The notes: generated by a model not told the origin, from the sequence alone. A stretch of 64,000 nt of DNA from Oegoconia quadripuncta (GCA_949316235.1 OX438749.1:6156914-6220913); one strand, 5' to 3'. Shown: positions 11,300 through 23,834, counted from the stretch's first letter. Translations and numbers: made by a program.

Positions 11300-12190
11300 T
11301 ACAACATTCTTCATATACATCAAATTTGACTCAATAACTGTTTATTTTATGTGTGTCACTTGAGTCCATTAGTATATAAGAGATAAATGTACGGTCTACC
11401 AGATGGCATTTTTGTGTGGATTGGAATCCCACGATCGACAAGTTAACCTGTTAAGCGTTCAATGTAGGTACAATGGTTGCGTGGTCAACGTGTGGTGGAC
11501 TGTGCATAACTGCAGGGTGTGGCTGAAAATCAGCGGCGGCTGGTTCCCAGCGACCATATGCTGAGTTACAGACCTTTTTGTCATAATTGCAAAATCATTT
11601 TATATTTTAGTTTTTACTGTTTTCTTGGCAAATAAAAATTTTTATTATTATTATTTATAAATACAAAATTGAAGTTATTCATTACGTAGAAAATGGAGCA
11701 TGGAATGCGGAATGCGACTGCGACATCGAGAGAAGTTGCGACATTTATGACATTTTAAAACCTCATAAAATCACTAGTGCGAGCGTACGGGCCACAAGGA
11801 ACGCGACACGTGCTGTGTAACAGAATTCCCAGGATCCGGTGTGTTGTGCTCTAATGAGAAGTTTTCGTGCAGTCCCAAGAAAGGGAGAACGTGTTAGAAA
11901 GGTAAGTAGGTAGAAACCAAGAATTTTTTAACAGTAGAACTATGAACCTTACTAAGAAGTCCACAGGAGAGGATGAATTCAAATATACCTATACTACTAA
12001 AGAAAATTAACGTAGACAAAAAATAAACTATGAAATTTTATGTTACTATAAATTACCGTGACAGTTTATGAGACAAAAATATAGCTCTTTCATTTTTATG
12101 ATACCCAGTAAAAGTTAAAGCGGCCTAGCCAATTTTATTCCAAGGAATATTAATAGGTATTTTTCAAGACATTTACTGAAGTTGGTACGT
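11300..12190. other. No gene; diffuse repeat remains
   Basis: AACTGCAGGGTGTGGCTG and CATATGCTGAGTTACAGACC (11505-11570) also occur in related form near 28320 and 60165, suggesting another old LINE tail. The rest is unassigned. Confidence 0.4.
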
Positions 12191-12194
12191 TGAC

Positions 12195-12418
12195 TTTTTT
12201 TTTTATATGAGAGGGCGGCAAACGAGCATGCGGGTCACCTGATGGAAAGCAATCACCGCTGCCCATGGACACCCGCAACACTAAAAGGGTCACAGATGCG
12301 TTGCCGGCCTTTGAGGAAGGTGTATGCTCGTTTCTTGAAGGTTCCAATGTCGTACTCGTTCGGGAATACCGCTGCCGGAAGTCCGTTCCACAGGGTGGTC
12401 GTACGTGGTAAGAAGTTC
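12195..12418 (-). mobile_element. LINE 3' end (L1), truncated
   Basis: The minus-strand frame carries the L1 tail [20 protein letters not shown]. The match stops abruptly at AAGAAGTTCC, where other sequence begins. Confidence 0.7.
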
Positions 12419-12499
12419 CTTTGTTTTGTAACTTTGTTAGGGTGTCTATTTATGTACCTACAACTGTTCTATTTCTACCTTACTATCTGCTTAGATCCC

Positions 12500-12660
12500 C
12501 CAACGATCTTGTCTAAAAGTTGCGGGTTCAAATTCCGCTAGGTGCATAATGTTTTTGTGATGAATAATGATGTTGTGTGTACCTGAGTTAGGGATATTTT
12601 TATTTATAATAGAGTATATTATTTACAAAAAATATGTATTCGTGTTCAACTGGCTGGTAA
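12500..12660 (+). mobile_element. SINE-B fragment, decayed
   Basis: GTTGCGGGTTCAAATTCCGC (B-box region) is followed by GTGATGAATAATG and ACCTGAGTTA, in SINE-B order. Confidence 0.45.
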
Positions 12661-12906
12661 ATGGATTTTTGTCATTCGATATTGCATAGGAAACCCAAGC
12701 GATGGCGTCGAAGCTAGATGAGTCAATTTCAATTAAATGTTAATAAAAATTAGTATATACCGGTTGTGTTTGTTTACTGTAAGGAAAAAAATAGGGCATT
12801 TAGGTATGTGAAATAGAAGTTATTGACATAGGTAGTTTTTTATTTTTTTTTTCAAAAACGCCCGCGCCCCTCTTTGATTGATAAGCAACTGGCGCTAGGG
12901 TTCGTT

Positions 12907-13150
12907 AATAATAATAATAATAAATATTTTGGACACTTACACCAATCATCTAGTCCCAAACTAAGCAAAGCTTGTGCTATGGGTACTAGATAACGGATAA
13001 ACATACATAAATAATTATATATGTATACATCCATGACTCGGGAATAAATGTTCGTATTCATCACACAAATATTTACCCCTCGCGGGATTCGAACCCGCAA
13101 CCGTTGGTTTCGCTGACAGGGTCACTATCCACTACACCAACCGGTCGTCG
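12907..13150 (-). mobile_element. SINE-B, near full length
   Basis: From an ATA-rich tail through GGACACTTACACCAATCATC to the B box (antisense CGGGATTCGAACCCGC) and the head CACCAACCGGTCGTCG. Confidence 0.75.
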
Positions 13151-13854
13151 TTGGATTCCTATCATGCGAAATTTATTTGGTACTCATATTTTCTCCAACT
13201 TTTCTTTATTTATTTAATTTAATGATGTAATTATGTGGAATAGGCTACAAACGCGACCGTCGTATGACACTATTAACGCTTTATTCGATGATGGTTTTGA
13301 AGAAAAAAAAAAAAACTTCTTATGCCAATACCTTCTATTTCACTTACCCAATATGCCCTATTTTTTTCCTTACGGTAAAAAAACTCATCCGGTATAACCA
13401 GCTCATTAAAAAAATAAATTAAAAATCGTCTATGTAAATAAAAAGATGAAAATATGCTTATTTGATTAGAAGCTCTCCACACATCTGCTACATAGTAACA
13501 TATTTTAATATATTTTCTCCTCATGATGACGAACATTTTCCTTTTTAATGTTGCCATACCAACCTAACCCAAAAAAAAAATCAGATCTTCGAACCAGGGC
13601 TTGAACCGGGTAATATTTTTTCCGGAAATACTTCTCCCATGTAAATTACCTGATGTTTTGCCTAAAGATTTATTTATAGGACTACGTTTCACATAGCTCT
13701 GATAAGTTTATGAAAAAACATTAACCTTTAAGAAAAGGTACTTATTAAAATTAACCGGTTTCAAAGCCCTCCTTCTACCCGCCCTAGTGTCTGTAAGACA
13801 CAATTAAAGATTATATACATCTTCAAATCGTGGATTCAATTCCCAGCGGAGTAC
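13151..13854. other. No recognised feature
   Basis: AT-rich. GCCTATTCCACATAATTACA and its inverse occur here (13213-13245) and near 20550, so part is an old dispersed repeat. Confidence 0.35.
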
Positions 13855-13975
13855 AGCGGAGTGTTTAGTACTCGGTTTAGGTGGTGGCAGGTTCGAAGGT
13901 GATTAGCTACCACCATCTGTCTACGGCCAAGCAGCAGTGTTGGTATATAGCATTGTTATCTTCCGGCTGTTAAAT
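13855..13975 (+). mobile_element. SINE-A fragment, decayed
   Basis: GTGTTTAGTACTCGGTTTAG, then TAGCTACCACCATCT, CAAGCAGCAGTGTTGG and TCTTCCGGCTGTTA. Confidence 0.5.
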
Positions 13976-14719
13976 CTATCTATTGCAAGTCAAGAAAATG
14001 CACCTTTGTCGCAGTGGCGAGCCTATGGTTTCAGAGTGAGGCAAGCTCGAAAAATTAAACAGTTAATGAGGTTAAATACATAATGTTGCCACTTTCCGGG
14101 TGATATTCAATTGCCTGTGATATAGATCGTCCTAAACTGGTGTAGGCAGATACATACCTGTTCCAAAGATTTCCTATACTGTTTAAATTTTGATCGATAA
14201 AAGTTTGAAGTAGATATCCAAATCGAGTACTGTAAGGCATGCCGGGGCTTCTCGGCTTATATAAAGATACCGTCGTCTAGCCTTTGCCGAGTTATTGTCC
14301 GTCGGAATTGGGTGGTAGATTCAATATAACCAGTCTGTAAAATAATTTGGGGTTGTGATTGAGCGCGGTTGCAGCTTCGACCTCATCTTCATTTAACTTC
14401 AAGTCACGTAACATAAATAAAGTTTCCATAATCGTTACATACCGAGCATACAGCCCTACACAAATTGTAGTGGAAAAATCTGAAATACCATTCGCTATAA
14501 CAAATAGCTCTATATCCCGGGAAACTGCAGATTAGATTCATGCGGTGTTATAAAATGCACTAACGTCAAATGTATTCCCACGAGTAATCCCATGACAAAT
14601 GCACCTTTCAAAGCCAGCTACCCGCATTTTCCACACTATTACAAACAGAGGCTACAATTGTTGAGCGACAAGCGGAAAGCTAAAGAGAATATTGTCACTA
14701 AATCCAATTTACGCATCGA

Positions 14720-15003
14720 GCTATGGAGGGAAGAATGAGAAATGAAGAAATCCATAGAAGAAAGAGTCATCGTAATAGCGGATTAGTAAGTTGGAATGGC
14801 AGGAGGCAGGGCATATTGCTCGAGGAACTGATAGCCGGTGGGTTAAGCTTGAGTGGGCATTAAAGTTCTCCACCGACCAACGTGGACGGTCGATCTACAC
14901 GGTTGCGGGATACAGGCCGCATCCAAACGGTTGCTCTGTAAATCTATGGGGGAGGGGAGGATATTCGGCAGTGACGTCCTGTGGCTGATATGATGATGAT
15001 GAA
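14720..15003 (+). mobile_element. LINE coding tail fragment (L5)
   Basis: The frame reads WQEAGHIARGTDSRWVKLEW and ends ...TSCG before TGATATGATGATGATGA. 'W-AGHIAR-TD-RW' followed by a TGATGATGA tail is a common C-terminal end of lepidopteran non-LTR polyproteins. Only the last ~65 codons remain. Confidence 0.6.
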
Positions 15004-15469
15004 ATCCAATTCGAATGAACATGAGTTAAGGCCTATTTCCAGCAGCTGACGTCTATAGACAGGCTGACAACGACGACGTCAAGAAGTACCTATCTACAAA
15101 GTCTAATGCACCTGTCAGCAATTCATAGTAGCAGATACCAGCTCTCTTTTCATGAAACATGATCAATTTCAAACCTGGATACGTGTGCTAAATATTCGAA
15201 ATACGTAACTACAAATAATTTGCAACGACGACCGAAGTATAAGTCGGTCTCGTGGCGTTCACATTGCCGATAACGTCCCTTGGCCTGTTTACACTGGTAG
15301 TGTTACGGTCATCGTGCTGTCGACTGTACAAAGCTACGAAAATATCGTTAATCGAAAACATTTCTTATCAATACTAGGCGTGGGGACGGATTCCACCAAT
15401 ATGTAGTTAATATACCGAAAATTTGCACTAAGAAGTTCGACTCTTCATTTATCATCCGAACAGCCAGCG

Positions 15470-15622
15470 TCAGTCTTTCCTGAATCCTACAACCTTGGGA
15501 TATTCAAGAGCAACGTGAATATGCATTTACTGGGTTCGCATGCTACGTCTGCGACCACATCGTCACTTTCCATCAGGTGAGATTGTGGTCAAACGCGAAT
15601 CCAGTCTATCATTAAAAAAAAC
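15470..15622 (+). mobile_element. LINE 3' end (L2)
   Basis: The frame PESYNLGIFKSNVNMHLLG, then a stop in the 3' segment, then AACGCGAATCCAGTC and poly-A. This is the clearest L2 copy in the window. Confidence 0.7.
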
Positions 15623-15944
15623 TTTTATCTCAAATCCCTGTTTATTCAACACTGGAGAGTAAACTCGTCTGAAAATCAGCAAGTGTCAGTGTACAGTTAA
15701 TGACATGGTACAGATTTAGCCCCATTATAGCATCAATTAATCCCATGCATAATGATTCTTGACTTCATATTACTAACGTGCTACTTACATTGTAAATTAT
15801 TCCTTATAGACTGAAACAAGTCCAATCTGTCGGCTTTCAAGAATACTATATTTTTATTATTTATATTATTATTATAATTTATAACATTTGTATCTGATCT
15901 TCGCGACTGATTTCTTAGTTTGTAGTGTTGATAATTTTTACTAA

Positions 15945-15992
15945 ACGATTAGTTTGTGCATTCCAAAAATCTGGAAAGCACAAACTAATCGT
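15945..15992. repeat. Near-perfect hairpin, 15+5-bp stem
   Basis: ACGATTAGTTTGTGC at 15945-15959 pairs with 15978-15992, and the inner TTCCA/TGGAA also pairs. The terminal loop is 6 nt. Confidence 0.85.
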
Positions 15993-16201
15993 CAATTTTT
16001 TTTCTATGATTACAACACATATTTGTAGTGTGTATGTTAGCCGTGCTTCTGTTATTACAATATACTAATAAATAATGTACTACAGTATAGCGTTAAAGCA
16101 AAAAGAAAAATGTATATTTAATTATGCTAAAATTACACATTCTTTATTCTTCCTTTTCACTAACAACAGCATCGCAGTCGGGTGTTAGATTTTAAATATA
16201 T

Positions 16202-16470
16202 GACGACCTGTTTGGTGTAGTGGTTAGAAACTCTGCTACTATATCAAATGGTCGCGGGTTCGAATCCCGCTAGGGGCATATGTTTGTATGATGAATACAG
16301 ACACGTGTTCCCGAGTTATGGATGTTTTTCATTTATACATGTATTTATTTACAAAAAAAAATATTTGTGTAGTTTATCAACCATCTGGTATCCATAATAC
16401 AAGCCTAGATGCTTACTGTGGACCTAGATGGCGCTGTGTGTTTGTGCAAAGACATTTATTTATTTATTAT
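16202..16470 (+). mobile_element. SINE-B, full length
   Basis: GACGACCTGTTTGGTGTAGT (A box), GGTTCGAATCCCGC (B box), then CCCGAGTTATGGATG, GGTATCCATAATACAAGCC and GATGGCGCTGTGTGT, ending in TTTATTTATT. Confidence 0.8.
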
Positions 16471-16897
16471 TATCATTATTTATTTATTATTATATATTAT
16501 ATTTTCGAAGCCGTTCCTCATTTGAATTTACAACCGCCATATTAAAATGTTTTTCGGCAACAATATCCTTTGACACTCCAGCACAAAGACTTGAATGAAC
16601 TTTAGGAGATCTGACCGATCAGATGAATATAGACATTACAAAGCCTGCAATATCATAGCACTCCTTTGAATATGCCGTAGTTAGATAAAAATTGAAAACA
16701 ATCAAAAACGCTATTTTCTTATAGCTTAAACTCATTTACTTACAAAGTTGGATCATTGCCAAGATTGAATTTCCTTTACTGCATTTTATTATTTATTATC
16801 ATCTTATTACCCTACTATATAATATTAGGTGTGGTAGGTACAGTTGGTATCCCAAGTTAACTGACCACGTTATATATAGTTTGGTCAGTTTAGGATG

Positions 16898-17233
16898 TAT
16901 TAGGTCCTTACCTATGAAATTGGCGTTTTGTATGAAGAATTTCATTAAGATTGTTTTCTCCATACAAATATTTTTGAATTTTTTTGGGAACGGCAAATCC
17001 AAATTTAGCTAAACTTTGTGTGTATTATCGGGTAACATTAAGTTAAATATAGGCAGTGTTAAATTTAAAAAGTAACTGCTTTATAAAAGTTTCTGCGAAT
17101 CTAAGAAATAATATGGGAAGCTCATGAAAAGAGCTGTGTTCAAGTTTTTTTTATTAGGTGATTTAGCTCAGACATTAAAAAAAATGTCATGTGAAACCTT
17201 GAAAATATATTCTATTTTCATAGGTAAAGTAAT
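16898..17233. mobile_element. Mariner-type MITE
   Basis: The left end TTAGGTCCTTACCTATGAAA and a degenerate right end (TTTTCATAGGTAAAG) face each other and are flanked by TA. The inner sequence matches the copies at 22595 and 58824 in reverse. There is no transposase frame. Confidence 0.65.
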
Positions 17234-17294
17234 ATTGACAGTACGGGCTGGCAATACCATATATTGGTACTATGTCCCCAACGTGTTAAAATTG

Positions 17295-17425
17295 ATGCTT
17301 GGCTGCATACTTAGATAAAATTTAACCCCTATCACTGATCAAACCGAATACCCCACCGAGAATCGAACTCGCGACCTCAATATTGTAAACCTTTTATGTT
17401 GTTTTACAATGAGCCCGGAAGGCTG
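17295..17425 (-). mobile_element. SINE-A fragment with head, decayed
   Basis: It carries the antisense head: GAGAATCGAACTCGCGACCT (B box) and TACAATGAGCCCGGAAGGC. Confidence 0.5.
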
Positions 17426-17429
17426 TTGA

Positions 17430-20400
17430 TTTCGCAGGAAGGAACCAATTTTAATAACACCACAGAATATTGCGAGACGCTATTTCTCGTAAAACTGTCA
17501 AAAGAGGTGTTAAATACGAAAGTTTGGTGCTAACACTGAAGCGCTCTACACACAGCGGCACAGTCAAGCTCGGCGGCTCGGAAGTCTCGGCGGCTTCTAA
17601 TATTTGCAAGCCGGGTAACTTTGGCAGCGGCACAACACGGCATATAACGGTTTTTTTAAGCAGTTGGGTAATGGCATGTTGTGTCAATGAAAGCCGGCGC
17701 AGTAAGCAGAATATACCACCTAGCTCCGACAGAAATGTCAATATGTCATGTTCTTTTCAAATAAACCCTTTCGTTATAGAAAATGACCTGTACAGCCGAG
17801 CTGGATACATAATTTTATCGTTGGCAACCTGGCTATTGGGTCACTTACGCACTACACACAATCTCTGTTTTCGAAATTCAAACTTGTGTGAGTTTCTTGC
17901 GTCGTTATTTCTCTCTGACTATATTACGAAGCGATAGTATAGTTACGTCTCTATTTTCCCAATGCAACGCCCTAAGCCGAGGTTCGAGCCAGGTTTGTTG
18001 ATCTGTCAGTGAGTGGAATTTTTAGTATGAAAATATGATTTGAAAGACTACATCAGTATGAAGCCGCAGACCTTAGTATTTGTTATTAATTTCAACTCGA
18101 ACCTTTAGCAGTATCGGTCGCCAGCAGTTACTGACAAATAAAGAGAATAGATATGCGGACAACAAAGTGATTGTATACAAATCTCGGAGATAGCGGTGTA
18201 CATACATTAAAAAAAAAATACGCCCAGAATACAGAACCTCCTCCTTTTTTGAAGTCGGTTAAAAATATGAATAATTTGGAATCCTAAAAAAAATGGAGTA
18301 TTACATGAAAGCCTAATGTCAAAAATATTATAATAGTACATGACACACACAAATTAAGAGACTTACCTCGGCTAGTTTATTTTTTATTAACAAAAGTATC
18401 ATATAGTACGGATGACTCTCACACTCGAGTGCCGTCACCGTTTCTGTGACATTTTACACATTTATAATTATAGCATTGTTTATTATGACGTATAGACGTA
18501 TAGTGTAGGATCCCTGTAGCAGACGGCCAACATCGCGTGAGAAGGAAATGCACATGCTAAACTACAGCAAGAGTAACGGTAGGAAGGCACGCGATCTTAA
18601 TGGAAAACTTTAAAATAGCCTATAACTATAACAGTACATTATTAAACATTTCAAAATTAAATTACAGTGGCAATTTACGTAGAGATTGATCAAACAAGTT
18701 GAAGGAAGGAATCAAACATGAAGGATGAAAACTTTTTGGTCTACAATTTTTGGTGATTCATAGAGTCAAAACCTAAATTAGCAGTTTGGCATTATTTCTA
18801 AGGTAAACAGCCTAACTGAAAGCAATAGCAACAGCTATATTAATGCAATATCCGTCCCTATCATTGTGTTAATTCCCAAAGTAATTAGATAGGCGGTGTG
18901 ACTGCAGATCAGATAGATAGATAAACCGTTTATTTTCATATTACAGAAACACATAAAAAATATTCGACGCAACAATAATTCTGCTTGGTGTTATTCTTAA
19001 AAAAAGTAGCCTTACTTCACAGTAATAAAAATAAAAACTAAAATTAAGTACAACTGTTACAACTTATAATAGAGTTGTATGTGTATCTTTACCACAAATG
19101 GGCCATCGCTCAGTGTGGATCCTCACCTATAGCGGTAAGACGCTGATTTTCAGCTAGTGCCCTGCGAGAGAAAGCGAGGGTTAAGTACCAGTCCAAAAAA
19201 TTTCAATAACAACCATAAGTGTGTATTCTATAAAGATTATGTTGTAAGATCAGCTCGTGTTTGGAATCGCTGCCAGCTCTGAAATGACTCGATCGACCAA
19301 CTAACTGCTCTTGACTCTGTGAAACGACGCTCCATAATGTTCATACATAGGTGACAGGTGATTCGGAGATAACAAATAAATAGCCGAGCCTAGGAGTGTT
19401 TTAAGCTCCGACGCAAAAACAGATGCATTAAAACTTTAAAGCTGTCTCTTTGTGGCTCGTAATGGAAATCGGTGCAGCCGTTTTGAAGTTATTTAACTTT
19501 TAATGCAGTTGATTTATTTACCTGAGCTACTGTTAAGGCAGCATGGGTCTGGTCATTTCCTCAAAAGAATCGTTGAGGTTTACCTGGATGGTTTTATCAT
19601 GGTCATAGTTTCTCGGCAGGTTTCTAAAATTTCCAATTTATAGTTGTAGAGGATTTAATCATTTTTAAAATACAGTAGAAAATACACTATAGTATAATTA
19701 GAGTATAGCTAGACTAAATATCGCCGAGCGGCCTATATGTTCATGCTTACTTATCCCCAAATAGTAAGAAATTTATACCTATTAGCCATTTGTAAATAAT
19801 TTCTGTTTCATGATGATTTTGAAGTTAAAGGCAAATTTTGAATGTGGAACCTTATTTTAAAGGCGTATACATTACTCCTTAAGTGACTTAGTGACTGTGT
19901 AAACGATTTTATATTATCTTGTATGTATATCACAATTTTTCTTAAATCACTCTACATTTTTAAATTCAAAGCTACTGCCTCTACTGACGTCATAGTGCAG
20001 GGATCGTGTCCACTGACCTTACGTATCCAGCCATCCGCTTGCACATGTGTAATTGACGTCATAGGAATGTTCATAGACAACACTTGAAGCGGTCAGACGA
20101 CATTTTCACAGAATTTTCACCCCAGGAATTTGAATAAACGACACCATCCGGACCTTCCACTCGTCCCTTCCTTACCGGGGTCCCTTATTAGCCTAATTTT
20201 CTCTTTGATATCCAATCAAAACCAGTTTATTTTGCTTTCATCTCATTAGTATGAATCTGTAATGGATTTTGGTAAAATTAAGCTTCATGGAATGAGTATT
20301 ATCCAGCTTTTCGATTAGCATTACCTAGAATTTAGCCTTTGATTGGGCAGATTGGAATTGAGATCATTAATAATATTTATGAACTTACCGGTTGTTTTTT

Positions 20401-20790
20401 TTTTCCGTGAGAAAAAAAATAGGGCATATAAGATAAGTATTTCTCTTCAGGAGGTATGGGCATAGGTAGTATATTTTATTTTTATTTTCAAAACTATCAT
20501 AGAATTCATTCATTCAGAATCATTTAGTCATTTCACTGTCGCGTTTGTAGCCTATTCCACATAATTACATCATTAAATTAAAAAAACTTGGAGAAAATAT
20601 TAGTTCCAAATAAATTTCGCACGATAGGAACCCTACGAATCCCGCCAGTCGCATATCATATCAATCTCCGGCCGTAGTAGGCCGTAAATCCTGTAGTTGT
20701 AGTCAAAAGTGACCCAATCTTTAAGGTCACATACATGAAAAATTATGTTCGCGAAAATTCTACATTCATTCTTGCTTTTTCGGTAGGTTG
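17430..20790. other. Long stretch without a supported gene
   Basis: There is an open frame at 17470-17937 (plus) but no codon-usage, splice or motif support. A LINE tail in minus orientation sits near 18905-18960 (GATAGATAGATAAACCG). CRE-like TGACGTCA-type sites (ATTGACGTCATA) occur near 20053. A diverged tRNA-like or SINE remnant with TAAGACGCTGATTTTCAG is near 19135. Nothing else was recognised. Confidence 0.4.
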
Positions 20791-20797
20791 TACTCAC

Positions 20798-20949
20798 CAG
20801 TGCTGCGCTGAGGATCGATTTGCGCATGCAGTATAGAGAAGCCGGGCGCGATGATGGCGGGGAGGGTGCGCGAGCGCAGCAGCGGGGGCGGAACGCGCCG
20901 GCCGCCCCCGCCGAGCGCCTCCGCCGCAGCCGCCGCGGCCGCTGCAGCA
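20798..20949 (-). CDS. Coding exon of a large unrecognised gene (Ala/Gly-rich, then conserved-looking tail)
   Basis: On the minus strand the exon is bounded by a strong acceptor (TCTCCTTCCAG, exon starting at 20949) and a strong donor (ACTG|GTGAGT, exon ending at 20798). The length is 152 nt. The frame that fits the upstream exon reads an eight-residue Ala run, EALGGGG, RRVPPPLLRSRTLPAI, then a hydrophobic stretch and HAQIDPQRST, ending in phase 1. GC content is very high compared with the surroundings, as expected for a coding exon in this AT-rich DNA. It enters in phase 2, which matches the phase-2 donor of the exon at 31571-31772, so I read the two as consecutive exons separated by a 10.6 kb intron. 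The gene could not be named. The motif LLRSRTLPAI followed by a hydrophobic segment looks like a conserved signalling-protein region, but that is an impression only. Confidence 0.62.
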
Positions 20950-21069
20950 CTGGAAGGAGACAACACCATAAGAGAAGATAACTCTATAGATTGAAAATTT
21001 AGAAAAAAACCCCCAAGAACAAATACATAATATATTTATCATCTAGACAAACCAGCGACAAACCAACAG

Positions 21070-21372
21070 AGCGTCGGTGGCTCAGCGGTTAGGACGCGGT
21101 CTCCCAATTTGGGAGGTCCGGGTTCGATTTCCATAGGCAGGCCATGTACCAAAGAGTTTTTAAATTTAATTTAATTACTCATGTGCTTATATCCGACTGC
21201 TCCTAAATCGTGTCTAAACCTGCATGCCTGAGAAATAAAAATTCAAAGGTATGTGAAGTCTCCAACCCGCATTAGACTAGCGTGGTGGACTTTGGCCCAT
21301 ACTCCCTCATTAAACGAGGGAAGGCCTATATTCCTGCAGTGGATTGTTTATGGGCTGATAATGATGAAAAAT
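21070..21372 (+). mobile_element. SINE-C, full length
   Basis: GGTGGCTCAGCGGTTAGGAC (A box), GGTTCGATTTCC (B box), then CAGGCCATGTACCA, CATGCCTGAGAAATAAAA, CCTGCAGTGGATTGTTTATG and a GATGATAA tail. This is the reference copy of the family in this window. Confidence 0.8.
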
Positions 21373-21571
21373 AGATAATGATGAGACAAACCAAAAAGCT
21401 AAATATCTTCGAAATGGCTTAGCTGGTTTCCATCAAACATGTCTAAGAACCTATCTTACATATCTTCAACACAACCTATTGTCATCAAATATGGCAAAGA
21501 ACCTGTCCCCTCGTTGAGTCTTTAATATAAAAAAAACCGCATTCAAATCAGAAAACGCATTACTGAGGTAC

Positions 21572-21902
21572 TTTTTTTTTATGCACAACGGATTGGTACT
21601 TGACCTGAATCACATCTGATGTTAAGGGAAGATGAGGTTGAAAGTGGAAGCGTACTGACCCGGAAACCCCAACACATCTGGAGGACTGGCTATCTTATCT
21701 CTGACAACCTGAACACAACAATGCTATTAACATTACTGCTTGGCTGCAGATTTAGATAATATGGTGGTCCGCCAGGCGGACATTTAAAATGCCCTACCAC
21801 CAACCAAACCGAGTACTTAAACACGTACCTCGCTGGGGATCGAACTCGCGGCCTCCGAATCGTAAACCCAATGTTGGTTACGTTGAGCCTCGGAGGCGGT
21901 TA
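21572..21902 (-). mobile_element. SINE-A, full length
   Basis: Poly-T tail, body, antisense B box GGGATCGAACTCGCGG and GAGCCTCGGAGGCGGT head. It interrupts an older repeat (AAAACGCATTACTGAGGTAC on the left, CGGATAAATACACACA on the right). Confidence 0.78.
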
Positions 21903-22457
21903 AAATAAAATCAGGCGGATAAATACACACAAACACACGACCGTTAAACACATATGGTCGTTTCTCGTCGGGGGGTTAAAAATGGAACGTCACTCACGAA
22001 TTGCCCACCAAAAAGTCTAAGACAGAGACAATACTATTTGCGACACCACCTTCACAGTCAGTAACAAAGCCAAAACCACATCAATACGTCACAGCTGTAA
22101 GCGGATATCTAGCGATAATGATCTCGAGCGAGACGCTATCTTTAACGCTGCCTGAATTTATAGTGCTACATTTGTAACTACAAATGGCTGAAAACCGTTA
22201 TCTGATATCGTCTAACATTGAGGCTTTTCTATTATTAGGTACACCACCAGCTTCACCTTTGGCATTGAGTAACGCGTTACTGGAATTGTATCGAAGGTTT
22301 CAGTGGTTTAAAAGATGTCTAAATCACCATCAGACGGACCTTTATGGTAATAATATCTAAGGCGTGTTGCACATTTTTAATACATTATGTGAATATATTG
22401 TTATTATTGTAAAAGAATATCCACATTTTACAGGCACAGTTTAATACATCAGCCCCC

Positions 22458-22586
22458 GTAGCATGACATCATTTATCGCGCACGATGTAGCAGTGAGAGT
22501 GGGATAGTTGTATTTTTCGTCCAAGTGAATGAACAAGACAAATATTATTTCGCCCGACTTAAACGTTTATCCGCCTGTCATGCTAC
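22458..22586. mobile_element. Short MITE with 11-bp terminal inverted repeats
   Basis: It begins GTAGCATGACA and ends TGTCATGCTAC. A second, inverted copy lies at 34094-34223 and shares the inner GAGTGGGATAGTT and CGTCCAA blocks. Confidence 0.7.
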
Positions 22587-22594
22587 TAGTGCTT

Positions 22595-22965
22595 ATATTG
22601 GGTCTTTACCTACGAAATTGGAGTTTTTTTTTTCTACGTTAATCATATGTACCAATTCCTGCGATTTTCAAGGCTATATCCAAATTTCACATAATTTCTG
22701 GGCTAAATCACATAATAAAAAAAATTTGAACAGAGCTCTTTTCATGTGCTTCCCATAATCATTTCTTAGATTCGCTGAAAGTTTTATAAAGCGGTTACTT
22801 TTAAAAATTAACGTTGCCTATACTTAACTTAATGTTATCCGATAATACACACAAAGTTTAGCTTTTTTGCCGTTCCAAAAAAAAATTAAAAATGTTTGTA
22901 TGGAGAAAACAGTCTTAATGAAATTCTTCATATAAACGCCAATTTCATAGGTAAGGACTTAATAT
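22595..22965. mobile_element. Mariner-type MITE
   Basis: The left end TATTGGGTCTTTACCTACGA and the right end CCAATTTCATAGGTAAGGAC are inverted repeats (consensus TTAGGTCCTTACCTATGAAA). It is closely related to 58824-59251. Confidence 0.75.
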
Positions 22966-22985
22966 ATGCTATATTTTTATATACT

Positions 22986-23155
22986 ACTAGTTTTCCGCCC
23001 GCGGCTTCGCCACTTTATCCGGATAAATGATATCCTATGTCTTAATCCAGGGTATGTTCTACCTATGTACCAAATTTCATCCAAATCCGTTCATCCGTTT
23101 CGCCGTGATTGAGCAACAAACAAACAAACTTTCGCATTTATTATATTAGTTTGAT
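22986..23155 (+). mobile_element. G repeat (Lepidoptera-wide type)
   Basis: CTAGTTTTCCGCCCGCGGCT, then CTATGTCTTAATCCAGGGTA, CCAAATTTCATCCAAATCCG and TTCGCATTTATTATATTAGT. Many copies lie in this window. The class (LINE 3' end or SINE) is not decided. Confidence 0.7.
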
Positions 23156-23164
23156 AATAACTAA

Positions 23165-23420
23165 ATATTGGTCCTTACATATGAAATTAGCGTTTTGTCG
23201 TACTAGCCACTTTGATCTTTGGTTAGGAATTCCCAATTTCAAATTTATACAGCCATTTACTCATGCATTTGTTTTTCGAAAACCGTAATCCATATGTTTT
23301 TTCCAAAATGGAAAACTTAAAATATCGCGTTATATTCAATATATAGTTTTGGGTCAACATTCTACACAAAGCATCCAAATTTCAGCTAACGACCCCTGAC
23401 ATGACTAACAGACATCAGAG
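23165..23420 (+). mobile_element. Mariner left end, rest degraded
   Basis: TTGGTCCTTACATATGAAAT and TAGCGTTTTGTCGTACTAGC match a mariner terminal repeat plus subterminal sequence. No transposase frame (D,D34D) survives. Only the first ~60 bp is firm. Confidence 0.5.
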
Positions 23421-23834
23421 CGACAGGATTAGGTCTCTGTTTTGCCCTTTGGGTACGAAAACTTAAAAAACAGTTTTGCGTTTAGAATTACTATTCGCTG
23501 ACCATTGGCTGGTTAGGTTTCTTAATCAATTTAATTTTGTCAAACATTATTTCACTGTGAACAGTTCGCTCTCACTTAAATCAGTAAGTCACAAGGCTCT
23601 TTGTGCTTTAAATATTCGTTTCTAGTATTGCAGACAGTTACCCAGTTACACTAATTGAAATGAGCCCCTCTTTATTGCCCCGAATTTACAGCAAACTTAA
23701 TTACTGGACTTTCCAAATAACGAACCTTAAAGTCTGAATAAATGAACGAAATTTCCCTATAGGTTTTCATTATGTTATCAATAGCTTTATCAAGTTAATT
23801 TTCTTAATTATCCGCTAGATCACGGATATAGCTT

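Noticed and set aside
16202..16280. Possible tRNA gene at SINE-B heads
   Set aside because: A and B boxes are present but the cloverleaf is not, and the same sequence recurs with a constant 3' body, so it is a SINE head.
17470..17937. 155-codon open frame (plus) with an overlapping 96-codon frame (minus)
   Set aside because: No domain, signal peptide or splice support; both strands are open over a moderately GC-rich stretch, as expected by chance. Kept as unassigned sequence.
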